The position numbers were made by a program, and so were the translations under genes. The notes beneath the pieces were generated by a model. The model had not been told where the DNA came from. It searched no databases and saw only the letters and a program-made list of their open reading frames with translations. 64,000 bases of DNA from SHXO01 sp964523885 (GTDB taxonomy: Bacteria > Pseudomonadota > Gammaproteobacteria > Burkholderiales > SHXO01). The stretch spans positions 23,795 through 87,794 of the forward strand of contig CAZFYX010000108.1 in assembly GCA_964523885.1 (NCBI GenBank), in the 5' to 3' direction. Of this stretch, positions 35,335 to 43,926 are shown piece by piece. The stretch's first letter is position 1; each line of letters starts with the position of its first letter.

Positions 35335-36246
35335 TCACTGCGGACTTTCGGGCGACAGCGCTGCGGCCAGGGCCAGCTCCCGCCGCGTCTTCCACTCGAC
35401 CGCGCTCTTGAGCAGCAGCGTGACCAGGGCGAGGAGGGCGAGCAGGGAGGCCACCGCGAACGCTGCGGCGAAGTTGTATTCGTTGTAGAGGATCTCGACG
35501 TGCAGGGGCATGGTGTTGGTCAGGCCGCGGACGTGGCCGGAGACGACCGAGACGGCACCGAACTCGCCCATCGCCCGCGCGTTGCACAGGATCACCCCGT
35601 AGAGCAGGCCCCACTTGATGTTGGGCAGGGTGACGCGGCAGAACATCTGCCAGCCCGAGGCGCCCAGCACCCGCGCGGCCTCTTCCTCCTCGCTGCCCTG
35701 CGCCTGCATCAGCGGGATGAGCTCGCGGGCGATGAACGGGAAGGTGACGAAGATCGTGGCCAGCACGATGCCCGGCACGGCGAAGATGATCCTGATGTCG
35801 TGGTCCTGCAGCCAGGGGCCGAACCAGCCCTGGGCGCCGAACATGAGCACGTAGATCAAACCCGAGATCACCGGCGAGACCGCGAAGGGCAGGTCGATCA
35901 GCGTGATCAGCAGGCTCTTGCCGCGGAACTCGAACTTGGCGATTGCCCAGGCTGCCGCGACGCCGAACACCAGGTTGGCCGGCACCGCGATGGCTGCGAC
36001 CAGCAGCGTGAGGCGGATCGCGGCCAGGGCATCGGGCTCGACCAGCGCGGCCAGGTAGGTCTGCACGCCTTTGCGGAAGGCCTCGGTGAACACGGCGGCC
36101 AGCGGCACGACCAGGAACACGGCCAGGAACGCCAGCGCGACGGCGATCAAGGTCCAGCGGATCCAGGCCGGCTCGGCCGTGGCTGGGTTGCGCGCGGCTG
36201 CCGGTGCGGCGGCAGCGCCGGGCAGGGGAAGGGTGGCGGCGCTCAT
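35335..36246 (-). CDS. cysW: Sulfate ABC transporter permease CysW
   Basis: 303 residues. About six helices, with an extra Ala/Pro-rich cytoplasmic N-terminus of 25 residues. The EAA loop that contacts CysA reads EEEAARVLGASGWQMFCRVTLPNIKWGL. LIYVLMFGAQGWFGPWL and VVSGHVRGLTNTMPLHVEILYNEYN are typical of CysW. It begins one base before the cysT stop region ends, so translation is coupled. Confidence 0.95.
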   Translation of the reverse strand: MSAATLPLPGAAAAPAAARNPATAEPAWIRWTLIAVALAFLAVFLVVPLAAVFTEAFRKGVQTYLAALVEPDALAAIRLTLLVAAIAVPANLVFGVAAAWAIAKFEFRGKSLLITLIDLPFAVSPVISGLIYVLMFGAQGWFGPWLQDHDIRIIFAVPGIVLATIFVTFPFIARELIPLMQAQGSEEEEAARVLGASGWQMFCRVTLPNIKWGLLYGVILCNARAMGEFGAVSVVSGHVRGLTNTMPLHVEILYNEYNFAAAFAVASLLALLALVTLLLKSAVEWKTRRELALAAALSPESPQ

Positions 36247-36247
36247 C

Positions 36248-37138
36248 TCAGCCCCGGCCCATCCGGTTGCGGCTCCACCACTGCAGCAGGTTGATCAGCA
36301 GCAGCAGCGCGAACGAGATCACCAGCATCGCCACCGCCACCGAGGTGGCGCCGACGTAGTCGTATTGCTCCAGCTTGATGATGATGAGCAGCGGCGCGAT
36401 CTCGGACACCATCGGCATGTTGCCGGCGATGAAGATCACCGAGCCGTACTCCCCGACCGCGCGCGCGAACGCGAGCGTGAAACCAGTCAGCAGGGCAGGT
36501 CCGATCGCGGGCAGGATCACGCGCTGGAAGGTCTGCAGCCGGGTTGCGCCCAAGGTGGCGGCGGCTTCCTCCAGCTCGGACTCCACGTCCTCGAGCACCG
36601 GTTGGACCGTTCGCACGACGAAGGGCAACCCGATGAAGGTGAGCGCGACGATCACGCCCAGTGGCGTGAATGCGACCTTGATGCCGAGCGGTTCGAGGAA
36701 CTGGCCGAGCCAGCCGTTGCCCGCGTAGATGGCGGTGAGCGCGATGCCCGCGACCGCCGTGGGCAGCGCGAAGGGCAGGTCGACGAGCGCGTCGGCGATG
36801 CGCCGTCCCGGGAAGCGGTAGCGCACCAGCACCCAGGCGACCAGCAGCCCGAACCCCGCATTGACCAGCGCAGCGATGAAGGAGGCGCCGAAGGACAGCT
36901 CCAGCGCGGCGAGCACCCGCGGTGCGCTGACGGTGGCCCAGAACGCATCCCAGCCCGCCGTTGCCGACTTGAAGAACGCCGCGGAGAGCGGAAGCAGCAC
37001 GATCAGCGACAGGTACAGCACGGTGCAGCCCAGCGCGAGCCCGAAGCCGGGCAGCACGCTCGGCCGGCGGAAGCGCCACCCGGCGCCCGGCGGCGGGCCG
37101 GGGATCGGCGAAGAGGACAGTGTGGATGCGGTGCTCAT
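36248..37138 (-). CDS. cysT: Sulfate ABC transporter permease CysT (CysU)
   Basis: 296 residues with six helices. PSVLPGFGLALGCTVLYLSLIVLLPLSA opens helix 1. The EAA loop is LEEAAATLGATRLQTFQRVILPAIGPALLTG. RAVGEYGSVIFIAGNMP is a strongly conserved sulfate-permease stretch. A hairpin between sbp and this gene (37170-37187) may lower its expression relative to the binding protein. Confidence 0.95.
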   Translation of the reverse strand: MSTASTLSSSPIPGPPPGAGWRFRRPSVLPGFGLALGCTVLYLSLIVLLPLSAAFFKSATAGWDAFWATVSAPRVLAALELSFGASFIAALVNAGFGLLVAWVLVRYRFPGRRIADALVDLPFALPTAVAGIALTAIYAGNGWLGQFLEPLGIKVAFTPLGVIVALTFIGLPFVVRTVQPVLEDVESELEEAAATLGATRLQTFQRVILPAIGPALLTGFTLAFARAVGEYGSVIFIAGNMPMVSEIAPLLIIIKLEQYDYVGATSVAVAMLVISFALLLLINLLQWWSRNRMGRG

Positions 37139-37163
37139 GTGCGTGCTTGCGCGAAGGGATCAA

Positions 37164-37187
37164 AAGGCCGCCGGCCCGTGGGCCGGC
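37164..37187 (-). terminator. Hairpin attenuator between sbp and cysT
   Basis: GCCGGCCC (37170-37177), 2-base loop, GGGCCGGC (37180-37187): a perfect 8-bp GC stem. Read leftward, the stem is followed by GGCC and TTTT (37162-37165 region), as in a weak rho-independent terminator. It sits inside the operon, so partial termination would make more Sbp than permease, the usual ratio in ABC importers. Confidence 0.65.
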
Positions 37188-37221
37188 GCAAATTTCCCAC
37201 CTCCGACAGGGGAAAGTCGTA

Positions 37222-38232
37222 TCAGCCGCCCGGGGTATAGATCTGGTCGAACACGCCACCGTCGGCGAAGTGGGTGGCCTGGGCCTTCTGCCAGCCGCCG
37301 AACACCTCGTCCACGGTGAACAGGCTCACCTTGATGAACTGGCTCGCGTAACGCGCCGCAGCGGCTTCGAGGCGCGGGCGGTAGTAGTGCCTGCCGGCGA
37401 TGTCCTGGCCCTCGGGGCTGTAGAGGTACTCGAGGTAGGCCTGGGCCACCTTGCGCGTGCCGCGGCGGTCGACCACGCGGTCAACCACTGCGACCGGCGG
37501 TTCGGCCAGGATAGAGACCGAGGGCACCACGAGCTGGAACTTGTCCGGACCGAGCTCCTTCACGGCGAGGTAGGCCTCGTTCTCCCAGGACACGATCACG
37601 TCGCCGATGCCGCGTTCGGTGAACGTCGTGAGCGAGCCGCGCGCGCCGGTGTCGAGGACGGGCACGTTCCGGTAGAGCTTCTGCACGAACTCCCGTGCCC
37701 TGGCTTCGTTGTTGCCGGAGGACTTGAGCGCGTAGCCCCAGGCGGCGAGGTAGTTCCAGCGCGCCCCACCCGAAGTCTTCGGATTGGGGGTGACGACCGC
37801 TACGCCAGGCCGGACCAAGTCGTTCCAGTCCTTGATCCCCTTGGGGTTGCCCTTGCGCACCAGGAACACGATCGTGGACGTGTACGGCGCACTGTTGTTC
37901 GGCAGGCGCTTCTGCCAGTCCTTCGGCAGCAGCCGGCCGCGCTGAGCGAGGGCGTCGACGTCATAGGCCAGTGCGAGGGTGACGACGTCGGCGTCGAGGC
38001 CGTCGATCACCGAGCGCGCCTGCTTGCCCGAGCCGCCGTGCGACTGCTTGATCGTCACGGTCTCGCCGGTGGTCTGCTTCCAGTGCCTGGCGAAGGCCTC
38101 GTTGAAGTCCTTGTACAGCTCCCGGGTCGGGTCGTAGGAGACGTTGAGCAGCGAGACGTCTGCATGCCCGGGCGCAGCGGCGAGGCCGCCACCCAGCACC
38201 GCCAGGGAGAGCAGGAATGCTTGCAACCGCAT
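37222..38232 (-). CDS. sbp: Periplasmic sulfate-binding protein
   Basis: 336 residues. Signal peptide to about residue 24 (PGHA), then VSLLNVSYDPTRELYKDFN, QSHGGSGKQARSVIDGL, LALAYDVDAL, VRKGNPKGIKDWNDLV and NPKTSGGARWNYLAAWGYAL. All are hallmarks of Sbp, including the Ser-Gly-Gly loops that hold the dehydrated sulfate ion. GGAG precedes the ATG; 12 upstream in-frame codons lie before the signal peptide and are excluded. First gene of the sulfate importer unit. Confidence 0.95.
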   Translation of the reverse strand: MRLQAFLLSLAVLGGGLAAAPGHADVSLLNVSYDPTRELYKDFNEAFARHWKQTTGETVTIKQSHGGSGKQARSVIDGLDADVVTLALAYDVDALAQRGRLLPKDWQKRLPNNSAPYTSTIVFLVRKGNPKGIKDWNDLVRPGVAVVTPNPKTSGGARWNYLAAWGYALKSSGNNEARAREFVQKLYRNVPVLDTGARGSLTTFTERGIGDVIVSWENEAYLAVKELGPDKFQLVVPSVSILAEPPVAVVDRVVDRRGTRKVAQAYLEYLYSPEGQDIAGRHYYRPRLEAAAARYASQFIKVSLFTVDEVFGGWQKAQATHFADGGVFDQIYTPGG

Positions 38233-38675
38233 GGGAGCTCCGATCGAACACCGTTCTGGTCCAGGCACTTGCGTGTCCCGGGAGCGACGAACGATACCGA
38301 AGCCGCTGCGGTGCGAGAACGAATTAGATGTTCGTTCCTAAGACTTCGCGGTTATTTGCCGGCGGTCTCGGCCCGGTGCTCCGGCGCGAGGTCGCCAGAG
38401 TCCCGGGGTTTCTGGTGGGGCCAGACAGGTGGCCGAAACCCGGCTGCGGTCGGCGCGGTCCTGGCGCGGGGACCGGGCAGCGGGAGGCTGGCGGGGCGGC
38501 CGGGCGCACGTGGTGAGCTTGGCACACCTCCAATATCGTCCGGCGGCGACGCGCGCCAGCGCCGGGATGCCGTCAAGAAATCTGCGCTCGCGCCGATGCT
38601 GCAAGGGATCAGCCGCGCTCCGTCTGCGCAGCAGCCGGGGCTGGCGAGGCGAATGACAACCACGGAGAGACCGTC
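38233..38675. promoter_or_regulatory. 443-bp gap between sbp and the GGDEF/EAL gene
   Basis: No gene is seen. An AT-rich patch around 38315-38360 contains a perfect 7-bp dyad GAACGAA (38317-38323) / TTCGTTC (38331-38337) with a 7-base spacer, then GGTTATTTGCC. Read leftward this is 85-125 bases before sbp, where a CysB-dependent promoter is expected. The right 250 bp (38400-38650) are GC-rich with nothing recognisable. Confidence 0.45.
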
Positions 38676-41138
38676 TTGACCGACCCTGCCGCCGACCTGT
38701 TCTCGGAGTCGCGCTACCGCATCCTGGTGGAGCACGCTCCGGAGGCCATCGTGGTGCTGGACGTGGGAGCGGGGCGCTTCATCGACTGCAACGACAACGC
38801 GGTGCGCCTGTTCGGACGCCCGCGGGAGGAGTTGCTCAGGTTCGGTCCGATCCAGCTGTCCGCCCCGGTGCAGCCCGACGGCCAGGACGCCGCCGAGTCC
38901 GGGCTGCGCCGCATCGCCCAGGCGCTGCGCGGCGACGCCCCAGCCTTCGAATGGCTGCATCGGCACGCCGAGGGGCACGACGTCCATTGCGAGGTGCGCC
39001 TGGTGCGCATCCCGGACGCGGGTCGGGAACTGGTGCGCGGAAGCATCCTCGACATCGGGGAGCGCAAGCGCATGGAAGCGGCCTTGCGGATCTCCGAGGC
39101 CAAGTACTCGACGGTGTTCCGCACCTGCCCGGAGGCGATCGTCATCTCCACCGAGGCAGACGGCGTCTACGTGGAGGTCAACGAGGCCTACGAGCGCATC
39201 TCCGGGTACCGCCGGGAGGACGTGATCGGCCGGTCGGGCCTGGACATCGGCATCTGGGTCGACGCGAACGACCGCCGAGAGATGATCCGGCGCCTGCGCG
39301 CAGACGGCAGGGTGGAGGGCTTCGAGTGCCGCGTGCGGCGCGCCGACGGGGAGATCGCGATGACGCGCCTGTCGGCGAGCCGGTTCATGCTGCAGGGCGC
39401 GCCGCACCTGGTGCTGATCGCGCGCGACATCACCGCCGAGAAGGCCCAGCAGGAAAGCCTGCGTCTGGCCGCCCGGGTGTTCGAGAGCACGGCGGAGGGC
39501 ATCCTCATCACCGATCCGGCCGAGCGCATCGTCGCGGTGAACCGGGCGTTCACCGAGATGACCGGCTACGCCGAGGCCGAGGTCCGCGGTCAGCGTCCCA
39601 CCGTGCTGGGGGCAGACCGTCACGATGATCGCTTCTTCGCCCAGATGTGGGAGGCCCTGCACCGCAGTGGCCGCTGGCAGGGCGAGATGTGGAACCGCTC
39701 CAAGTCCGGCGAGGTGCGGCCCTACCTGCTCACCATCAGCGCGCTCAAGGACGAGCAGGGGATGGTGCTCAACTACATCGGGGTGATGCGCGACATCTCC
39801 AACATCAAGCAGTCGCAGGAGCAGCTCGAGCTGCTGGCCAACTACGATCCGCTCACCGGGCTGGGCAACCGCAACCTGTTCCTCACCCACCTCAAGGCCG
39901 GGATCGAACGCGCCGCCCGCCACGAGCGCAAGCTGGCGCTGATCTTCATCGACCTCGACAACTTCAAGGTCATCAACGACACCCTGGGCCACGACGTCGG
40001 CGACGTGCTGCTGTCCGAGGTCGCGCGCCGCCTGAAGGGCGCGGTGCGGCAGGAGGACATCGTGTGCCGGCTGGGCGGCGACGAGTTCACCGTCTACGTG
40101 CAGGACTTCGAGGACCCGCAGTCGCTCACCAGCACCGCGCAGCGCCTGGTGCAGGCCACGGCCGAGCCTTACCAGATCTCCGGCCACGACATCTTCGTCA
40201 CGGCAAGCGTGGGGATCAGCGTCTACCCCAACGACGGCACCACCATCTCCGAGCTGGTGAAGAACGCGGACACCGCGATGTACAAGGTGAAGGAGCAGGG
40301 CCGCAACGGCTTCCAGTTCTTCAAGGAGGACATGAACGCGCGTGCCTTCGAGCGCCTGGTGTTCGTGTCCGGCCTGCGCCGCGCGCTGGAGCGCAGCGAG
40401 TTCCGCGTCACCTACCAGCCGCAGGTGGATCTGGCCAGCGGGCGGCCGCGCGGGGCCGAGTGCCTGCTGCGCTGGAACCATCCCGATCTCGGTGAGGTGT
40501 CACCCGGGTCGTTCATCCCCGTCGCCGAGGAGACCGGCCTGATCGTGCCCATCGGCGAATGGGTCCTGCACAAGGTCTGCCGCCAGCTCAAGGACTGGGG
40601 CGCGCGGGCCGGCGGGCGCATCTCGGTCAACGTGTCGGCGCGGCAGTTCCGCCAGCCCGAGCTGGTGGAGGCGATCCGCCGTTCGGTGAACGAGGTCGGC
40701 ATCGGCACCGAGCTCATCTGCATCGAGCTCACCGAGAGCGCGCTGATCGACGATCCCGAGAAGGCTGCCGTCACGCTGGGCATGCTCAAGGACATGGGGC
40801 TTACCATCGCGATCGACGACTTCGGGACGGGCTACTCCTCGCTGTCGTATCTCAAGCGCTTCCCGATCGACTGCCTGAAGATCGACCGCACCTTCGTGCG
40901 CGACATCGCGAGCGATCCCGACGACGCGGCCATCGTGACCGCGATCATCACGATGGCGCAGAGCCTCAAGCTCGACGTGGTGGCCGAGGGCGTGGAGACG
41001 CAGGAGCAGCTCGACTTCCTGCGCGCGCGCGGATGCGCGGCGGCGCAGGGCTACTTCTTCAGCCGGCCGCTTTCCGCGGAGCGGATGGAGGAGTGGCTGC
41101 GGGAGCGGGTGCAGCCGGCCTCGGTGCAGGGGCGCTGA
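38676..41138 (+). CDS. PAS-PAS-PAS-GGDEF-EAL cyclic-di-GMP signalling protein
   Basis: 820 residues, starting with TTG after GGAGA; no suitable ATG exists. Three PAS domains (about 12-130, 140-255, 265-378) sense an unknown signal. The cyclase domain has GGDEF at 467-471, with the inhibitory RxxD site (458-461) exactly five residues before it. The phosphodiesterase domain has ECL in place of EAL (595-597), but the other catalytic residues look intact: N in RISVNVSA, E in IELTES, DDFGTG, K in LKIDRTF, and E in VAEGVET. No membrane segment. It probably both makes and breaks c-di-GMP, or uses the GGDEF domain to regulate the EAL domain. Confidence 0.94.
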   Translation: MTDPAADLFSESRYRILVEHAPEAIVVLDVGAGRFIDCNDNAVRLFGRPREELLRFGPIQLSAPVQPDGQDAAESGLRRIAQALRGDAPAFEWLHRHAEGHDVHCEVRLVRIPDAGRELVRGSILDIGERKRMEAALRISEAKYSTVFRTCPEAIVISTEADGVYVEVNEAYERISGYRREDVIGRSGLDIGIWVDANDRREMIRRLRADGRVEGFECRVRRADGEIAMTRLSASRFMLQGAPHLVLIARDITAEKAQQESLRLAARVFESTAEGILITDPAERIVAVNRAFTEMTGYAEAEVRGQRPTVLGADRHDDRFFAQMWEALHRSGRWQGEMWNRSKSGEVRPYLLTISALKDEQGMVLNYIGVMRDISNIKQSQEQLELLANYDPLTGLGNRNLFLTHLKAGIERAARHERKLALIFIDLDNFKVINDTLGHDVGDVLLSEVARRLKGAVRQEDIVCRLGGDEFTVYVQDFEDPQSLTSTAQRLVQATAEPYQISGHDIFVTASVGISVYPNDGTTISELVKNADTAMYKVKEQGRNGFQFFKEDMNARAFERLVFVSGLRRALERSEFRVTYQPQVDLASGRPRGAECLLRWNHPDLGEVSPGSFIPVAEETGLIVPIGEWVLHKVCRQLKDWGARAGGRISVNVSARQFRQPELVEAIRRSVNEVGIGTELICIELTESALIDDPEKAAVTLGMLKDMGLTIAIDDFGTGYSSLSYLKRFPIDCLKIDRTFVRDIASDPDDAAIVTAIITMAQSLKLDVVAEGVETQEQLDFLRARGCAAAQGYFFSRPLSAERMEEWLRERVQPASVQGR

Positions 41139-41154
41139 GGCGCAGCGCCGCAGG

Positions 41155-41796
41155 TCAGCGCCGGATCAGCGCCTCGTAATACCCTCCCAACCCGTTCAGC
41201 ACATACTGCACCGCGAGTGCCGAGAGCACCAGACCCAGCACGCGCGTGAGAATGTTGATGCCGCCCGGGCCCAGACGCTCGAGGAGGCGTTCCGCGGTAT
41301 TCAGGATCGCCCACGCGAGCAGGAACACGATGCCGGTGACTGCCACGAGTGTGGTCATGCGCAACGCATCGCCACGCGCTTCGCTCGCGAGCAGCAGCAG
41401 CGTGGCGATCGTCCCGGGGCCGGACAACAGGGGGATGGCGAGCGGGAACACCGCGGGATCCTCCGCGCGCTGGACGTCGTCGCGCTCCGGTCCCTGCAGG
41501 ACGGGTCGGTGCCCGAACAGCATGGGCAGCGCGGTCGCGAACAGCAGGATGCCCCCGCTGATGGCGAACGCATGGACGCTCACACCCAGGTAGGAAAGCA
41601 GCACGTGGCCGGCGAGCAGGAAGAACAGCGCGACCAGTGCGGCCACCACGATCGCGCGCAGCAGGGTGGCACGGCGGGCGCCGCTGGACTGCTCGCGCGT
41701 AACCGCCATGAACATGGGCGCGACGCCGACCGGGTCGACGACCACCAGCAGCGTGACCAGGGCCGTGAGCGCGAAGCGCAGTGCGGACTCGTCCAC
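41155..41796 (-). CDS. MarC family inner-membrane protein
   Basis: 213 residues with six hydrophobic helices. FALTALVTLLVVVDPVGVAPMF is the typical N-terminus, and FPLAIPLLSGPGTIATLLLL the most conserved segment of the MarC/UPF0056 family. It converges with the GGDEF/EAL gene (16 bases between stops). Despite the name, MarC is not an antibiotic resistance factor; its function is unknown. Confidence 0.9.
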   Translation of the reverse strand: MDESALRFALTALVTLLVVVDPVGVAPMFMAVTREQSSGARRATLLRAIVVAALVALFFLLAGHVLLSYLGVSVHAFAISGGILLFATALPMLFGHRPVLQGPERDDVQRAEDPAVFPLAIPLLSGPGTIATLLLLASEARGDALRMTTLVAVTGIVFLLAWAILNTAERLLERLGPGGINILTRVLGLVLSALAVQYVLNGLGGYYEALIRR

Positions 41797-41797
41797 G

Positions 41798-42118
41798 CTA
41801 TTCGATCACCACTGCCGTCCCGCTGATGCTCACCATCAGCATGCCGCCGTGGCCGCCGACGGTCTCGTAGTCGAGGTCGATCCCGACCACGGCGTTGGCA
41901 CCCAGCGCGGCGGCCGCCTGCTCCATCTCCGCCTGCGCGATCTCGCGCGCCTTGCGCAACTCCCCCTCGTAGGCTGCGGAGCGTCCGCCGACGATGTCGC
42001 GGATGCCGGCGAAGAAGTCCTTGAAGATGTTGGCGCCGAGAATGGCCTCGCCGGTCACCAGTCCGAGGTACTGGCGGATGCGGCGGCCCTCGATCGTCGG
42101 GGTGGTGGTCACGATCAT
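41798..42118 (-). CDS. YbjQ/UPF0145 family protein
   Basis: 106 residues. Family motifs: TTTPTIEGRRIRQYLGLVTGEAILGANIFKDFFAG (5-39) and ALGANAVVGIDLDYETVG (72-89). The family forms small pentameric domains sometimes called heavy-metal binding. It starts a unit with MarC one base downstream. Function unknown. Confidence 0.92.
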   Translation of the reverse strand: MIVTTTPTIEGRRIRQYLGLVTGEAILGANIFKDFFAGIRDIVGGRSAAYEGELRKAREIAQAEMEQAAAALGANAVVGIDLDYETVGGHGGMLMVSISGTAVVIE

Positions 42119-42184
42119 CGTCGCGCGGCTCCTGTCTGCATGAGGACCGGGGAATGCTACTACGCCGGACCCCGCGGCGCGGGC

Positions 42185-42212
42185 AAAAAAACGGGGGCCC
42201 GCAGGCCCCCGT
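42185..42212 (-). terminator. Rho-independent terminator after the amidohydrolase
   Basis: A perfect 9-bp stem ACGGGGGCC (42191-42199) / GGCCCCCGT (42204-42212), 4-base loop. On the minus strand it is followed by seven T. It begins 22 bases after the stop of the leftward amidohydrolase gene. Confidence 0.92.
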
Positions 42213-42233
42213 CGTTCGCGTTGCCGCCGCTGC

Positions 42234-43763
42234 TCAGCCGTTCGCGCGCTTGCCGATGTAGCCGTAGAAGCGGTTGTTGCGCTCCACGCCCTCGCGGCGG
42301 TACTCGTCCTTCATCTCGGCCAGCTTGTCCTGGCTGAGCTGCTGCTCGACTTCCGCGGTGATCTTGTAGTTGTACAGCTTGGCGGAGTTCAGGCCGAAGA
42401 TCTTGCGCTTGACGTCGCTGTCGTCGCCGCCGAGCTTAATCTTCCAGTTGTTCTTCTTCATCATGTCGTCGGGGATCTCGAGCCGGCGCATGGCTTCGAT
42501 CTGCCACTGCGGCGAGCCGTACCACACCGAGTCGGTGCCCCACACGACGTTCTCGACGCCCAGGCCGTTGACCAGCGAACCCACCACGGCTGCGGCGAAG
42601 CGCGGGTTGGACACCGCACAGGTCGCGAAGGTGGTGCCCAGTTCGCCGTACACGTTCTTGACGCCGTGCTCCTGGGGCATGCGCGCCAGGTTTGTGACCC
42701 AGCGGATCTCCCCGGTCTTCTCGAACAGATCGAGTTCGAAGGACGGATCCTCCAGGAACGGCCGCAGCGCGCCGTGGTACATGATGAACTTGAAGTCCGG
42801 ATTGTCCTTCGCCGCCTTTGGCACGTCCTCCACCGTGGCGTGCTGCCACACGTTCGGCCACGACTTCTCGTAGTCGCGCGGCAGCAGTCCCTTGTGGATA
42901 CAGATGATCCGGTTGATGCTGGACTTGCGCGCCTTCTCGTAGAACGGATAGACGAGCTTCTCGTCGTCCAGGCGCCAGGCGGTGCCCTTGGAGGATGGCG
43001 AGAGCGGGTCGCCGATGGTGTAGCCCTTCCACGAGTCGGGCTTGTATTCGGTGATGGACTTGTCGACCTCCTCCATCCACCCGGCCTGGCCCGGCGTGAA
43101 CACCGCGTGCGAGAGCATGCGGCGGCTGCCGGTGATGTTGTTGACGAGAGTGCGCGCATCGCGCAGCTGGTCGTTGAACAGCAGGTACCAGCTGGGGTCG
43201 TCGAACGGCGCGCTGGACAGCAGGGCGACCTTGGTGTCGCTGTCCATGTAGATCTCTTTCAGGTAGTTCTCGAACTTGTAGCGCGCCAGCGTCATCGGCG
43301 TCTTCGTCATGGCCGGGTTCCAGTGCTCGGCGGCGTACTTGCCCAGCCCCAGCAGGCCTTCCTTGTCGAAGTCGTCGCGCACGAAGTGCGTCTGGTCGTC
43401 GAAGATGAACTGCTTCGACAGCCGGCGCGCACGCTCGTCGGCCATGTCGCGGTCCTTGGCCTCGGCCTCGGACACGGTGAACACCGGGCCGAACACCTTG
43501 TTCATCGCCAGGAACGCCGCGGCGAAGCCGGAGGCGGACTTGAGGAACGTGCGGCGGTCCACGCCATGGTACTTGCTGTACTTGTCGGCGTATTCCGTGA
43601 TGAGCCCTTCAACCTGCTTCTGCTGCTCGGTCTGGGGCGCCGGGTTGTACTCGCCGTTGGACACGATCTGTGTCGGCACCGGCGAGAAGAACGCGGCCTT
43701 GTCGGCCGGGTCCACCTCGGTCAGCTCCTTGTCGGACAACCAACCTGCGGGTCTTTCACTCAT
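42234..43763 (-). CDS. Amidohydrolase-family protein with delayed twin-arginine motif
   Basis: 509 residues. From about 115 it looks like a TIM-barrel amidohydrolase (PF04909 type): FIFDDQTHFV near residue 120 resembles the D-x-H-x-H metal motif with one His replaced. Later elements include IICIHKGLLP, FIMYHGALRPFLE, VYGELGTTFA and VVWGTDSVWYGSPQWQ. Residues 67-90 read GVDRRTFLKSASGFAAAFLA, a perfect twin-arginine signal (RR at 70-71), but with about 65 residues before it. The start is the ATG with GGGGGAG six bases upstream. A periplasmic hydrolase or decarboxylase is likely; substrate unknown. Confidence 0.82.
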   Translation of the reverse strand: MSERPAGWLSDKELTEVDPADKAAFFSPVPTQIVSNGEYNPAPQTEQQKQVEGLITEYADKYSKYHGVDRRTFLKSASGFAAAFLAMNKVFGPVFTVSEAEAKDRDMADERARRLSKQFIFDDQTHFVRDDFDKEGLLGLGKYAAEHWNPAMTKTPMTLARYKFENYLKEIYMDSDTKVALLSSAPFDDPSWYLLFNDQLRDARTLVNNITGSRRMLSHAVFTPGQAGWMEEVDKSITEYKPDSWKGYTIGDPLSPSSKGTAWRLDDEKLVYPFYEKARKSSINRIICIHKGLLPRDYEKSWPNVWQHATVEDVPKAAKDNPDFKFIMYHGALRPFLEDPSFELDLFEKTGEIRWVTNLARMPQEHGVKNVYGELGTTFATCAVSNPRFAAAVVGSLVNGLGVENVVWGTDSVWYGSPQWQIEAMRRLEIPDDMMKKNNWKIKLGGDDSDVKRKIFGLNSAKLYNYKITAEVEQQLSQDKLAEMKDEYRREGVERNNRFYGYIGKRANG

Positions 43764-43913
43764 TGCCATCTCCCCCATCTGATTGTTTGGGTCGGGCATG
43801 CTGCGCACCCCTGACAATTCGCGATGCACTGCTGCCCGCGGGAGCATCTTTCGCGTCTCGAATGCGTGTGTCAAGGGAAAGTGCATGCCTGCCGTGTTCC
43901 GGAACGGCTCTCC

Positions 43914-43919
43914 TATAAT
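43914..43919 (+). promoter_or_regulatory. Consensus -10 box seven bases before an ATG (leaderless start)
   Basis: A perfect TATAAT at 43914-43919, with the ATG of the next gene at 43927. The transcript would begin at or next to the A of the ATG. No ribosome-binding site fits in the gap. The -35 region is not clear. Confidence 0.6.
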
Positions 43920-43926
43920 CGCAACG

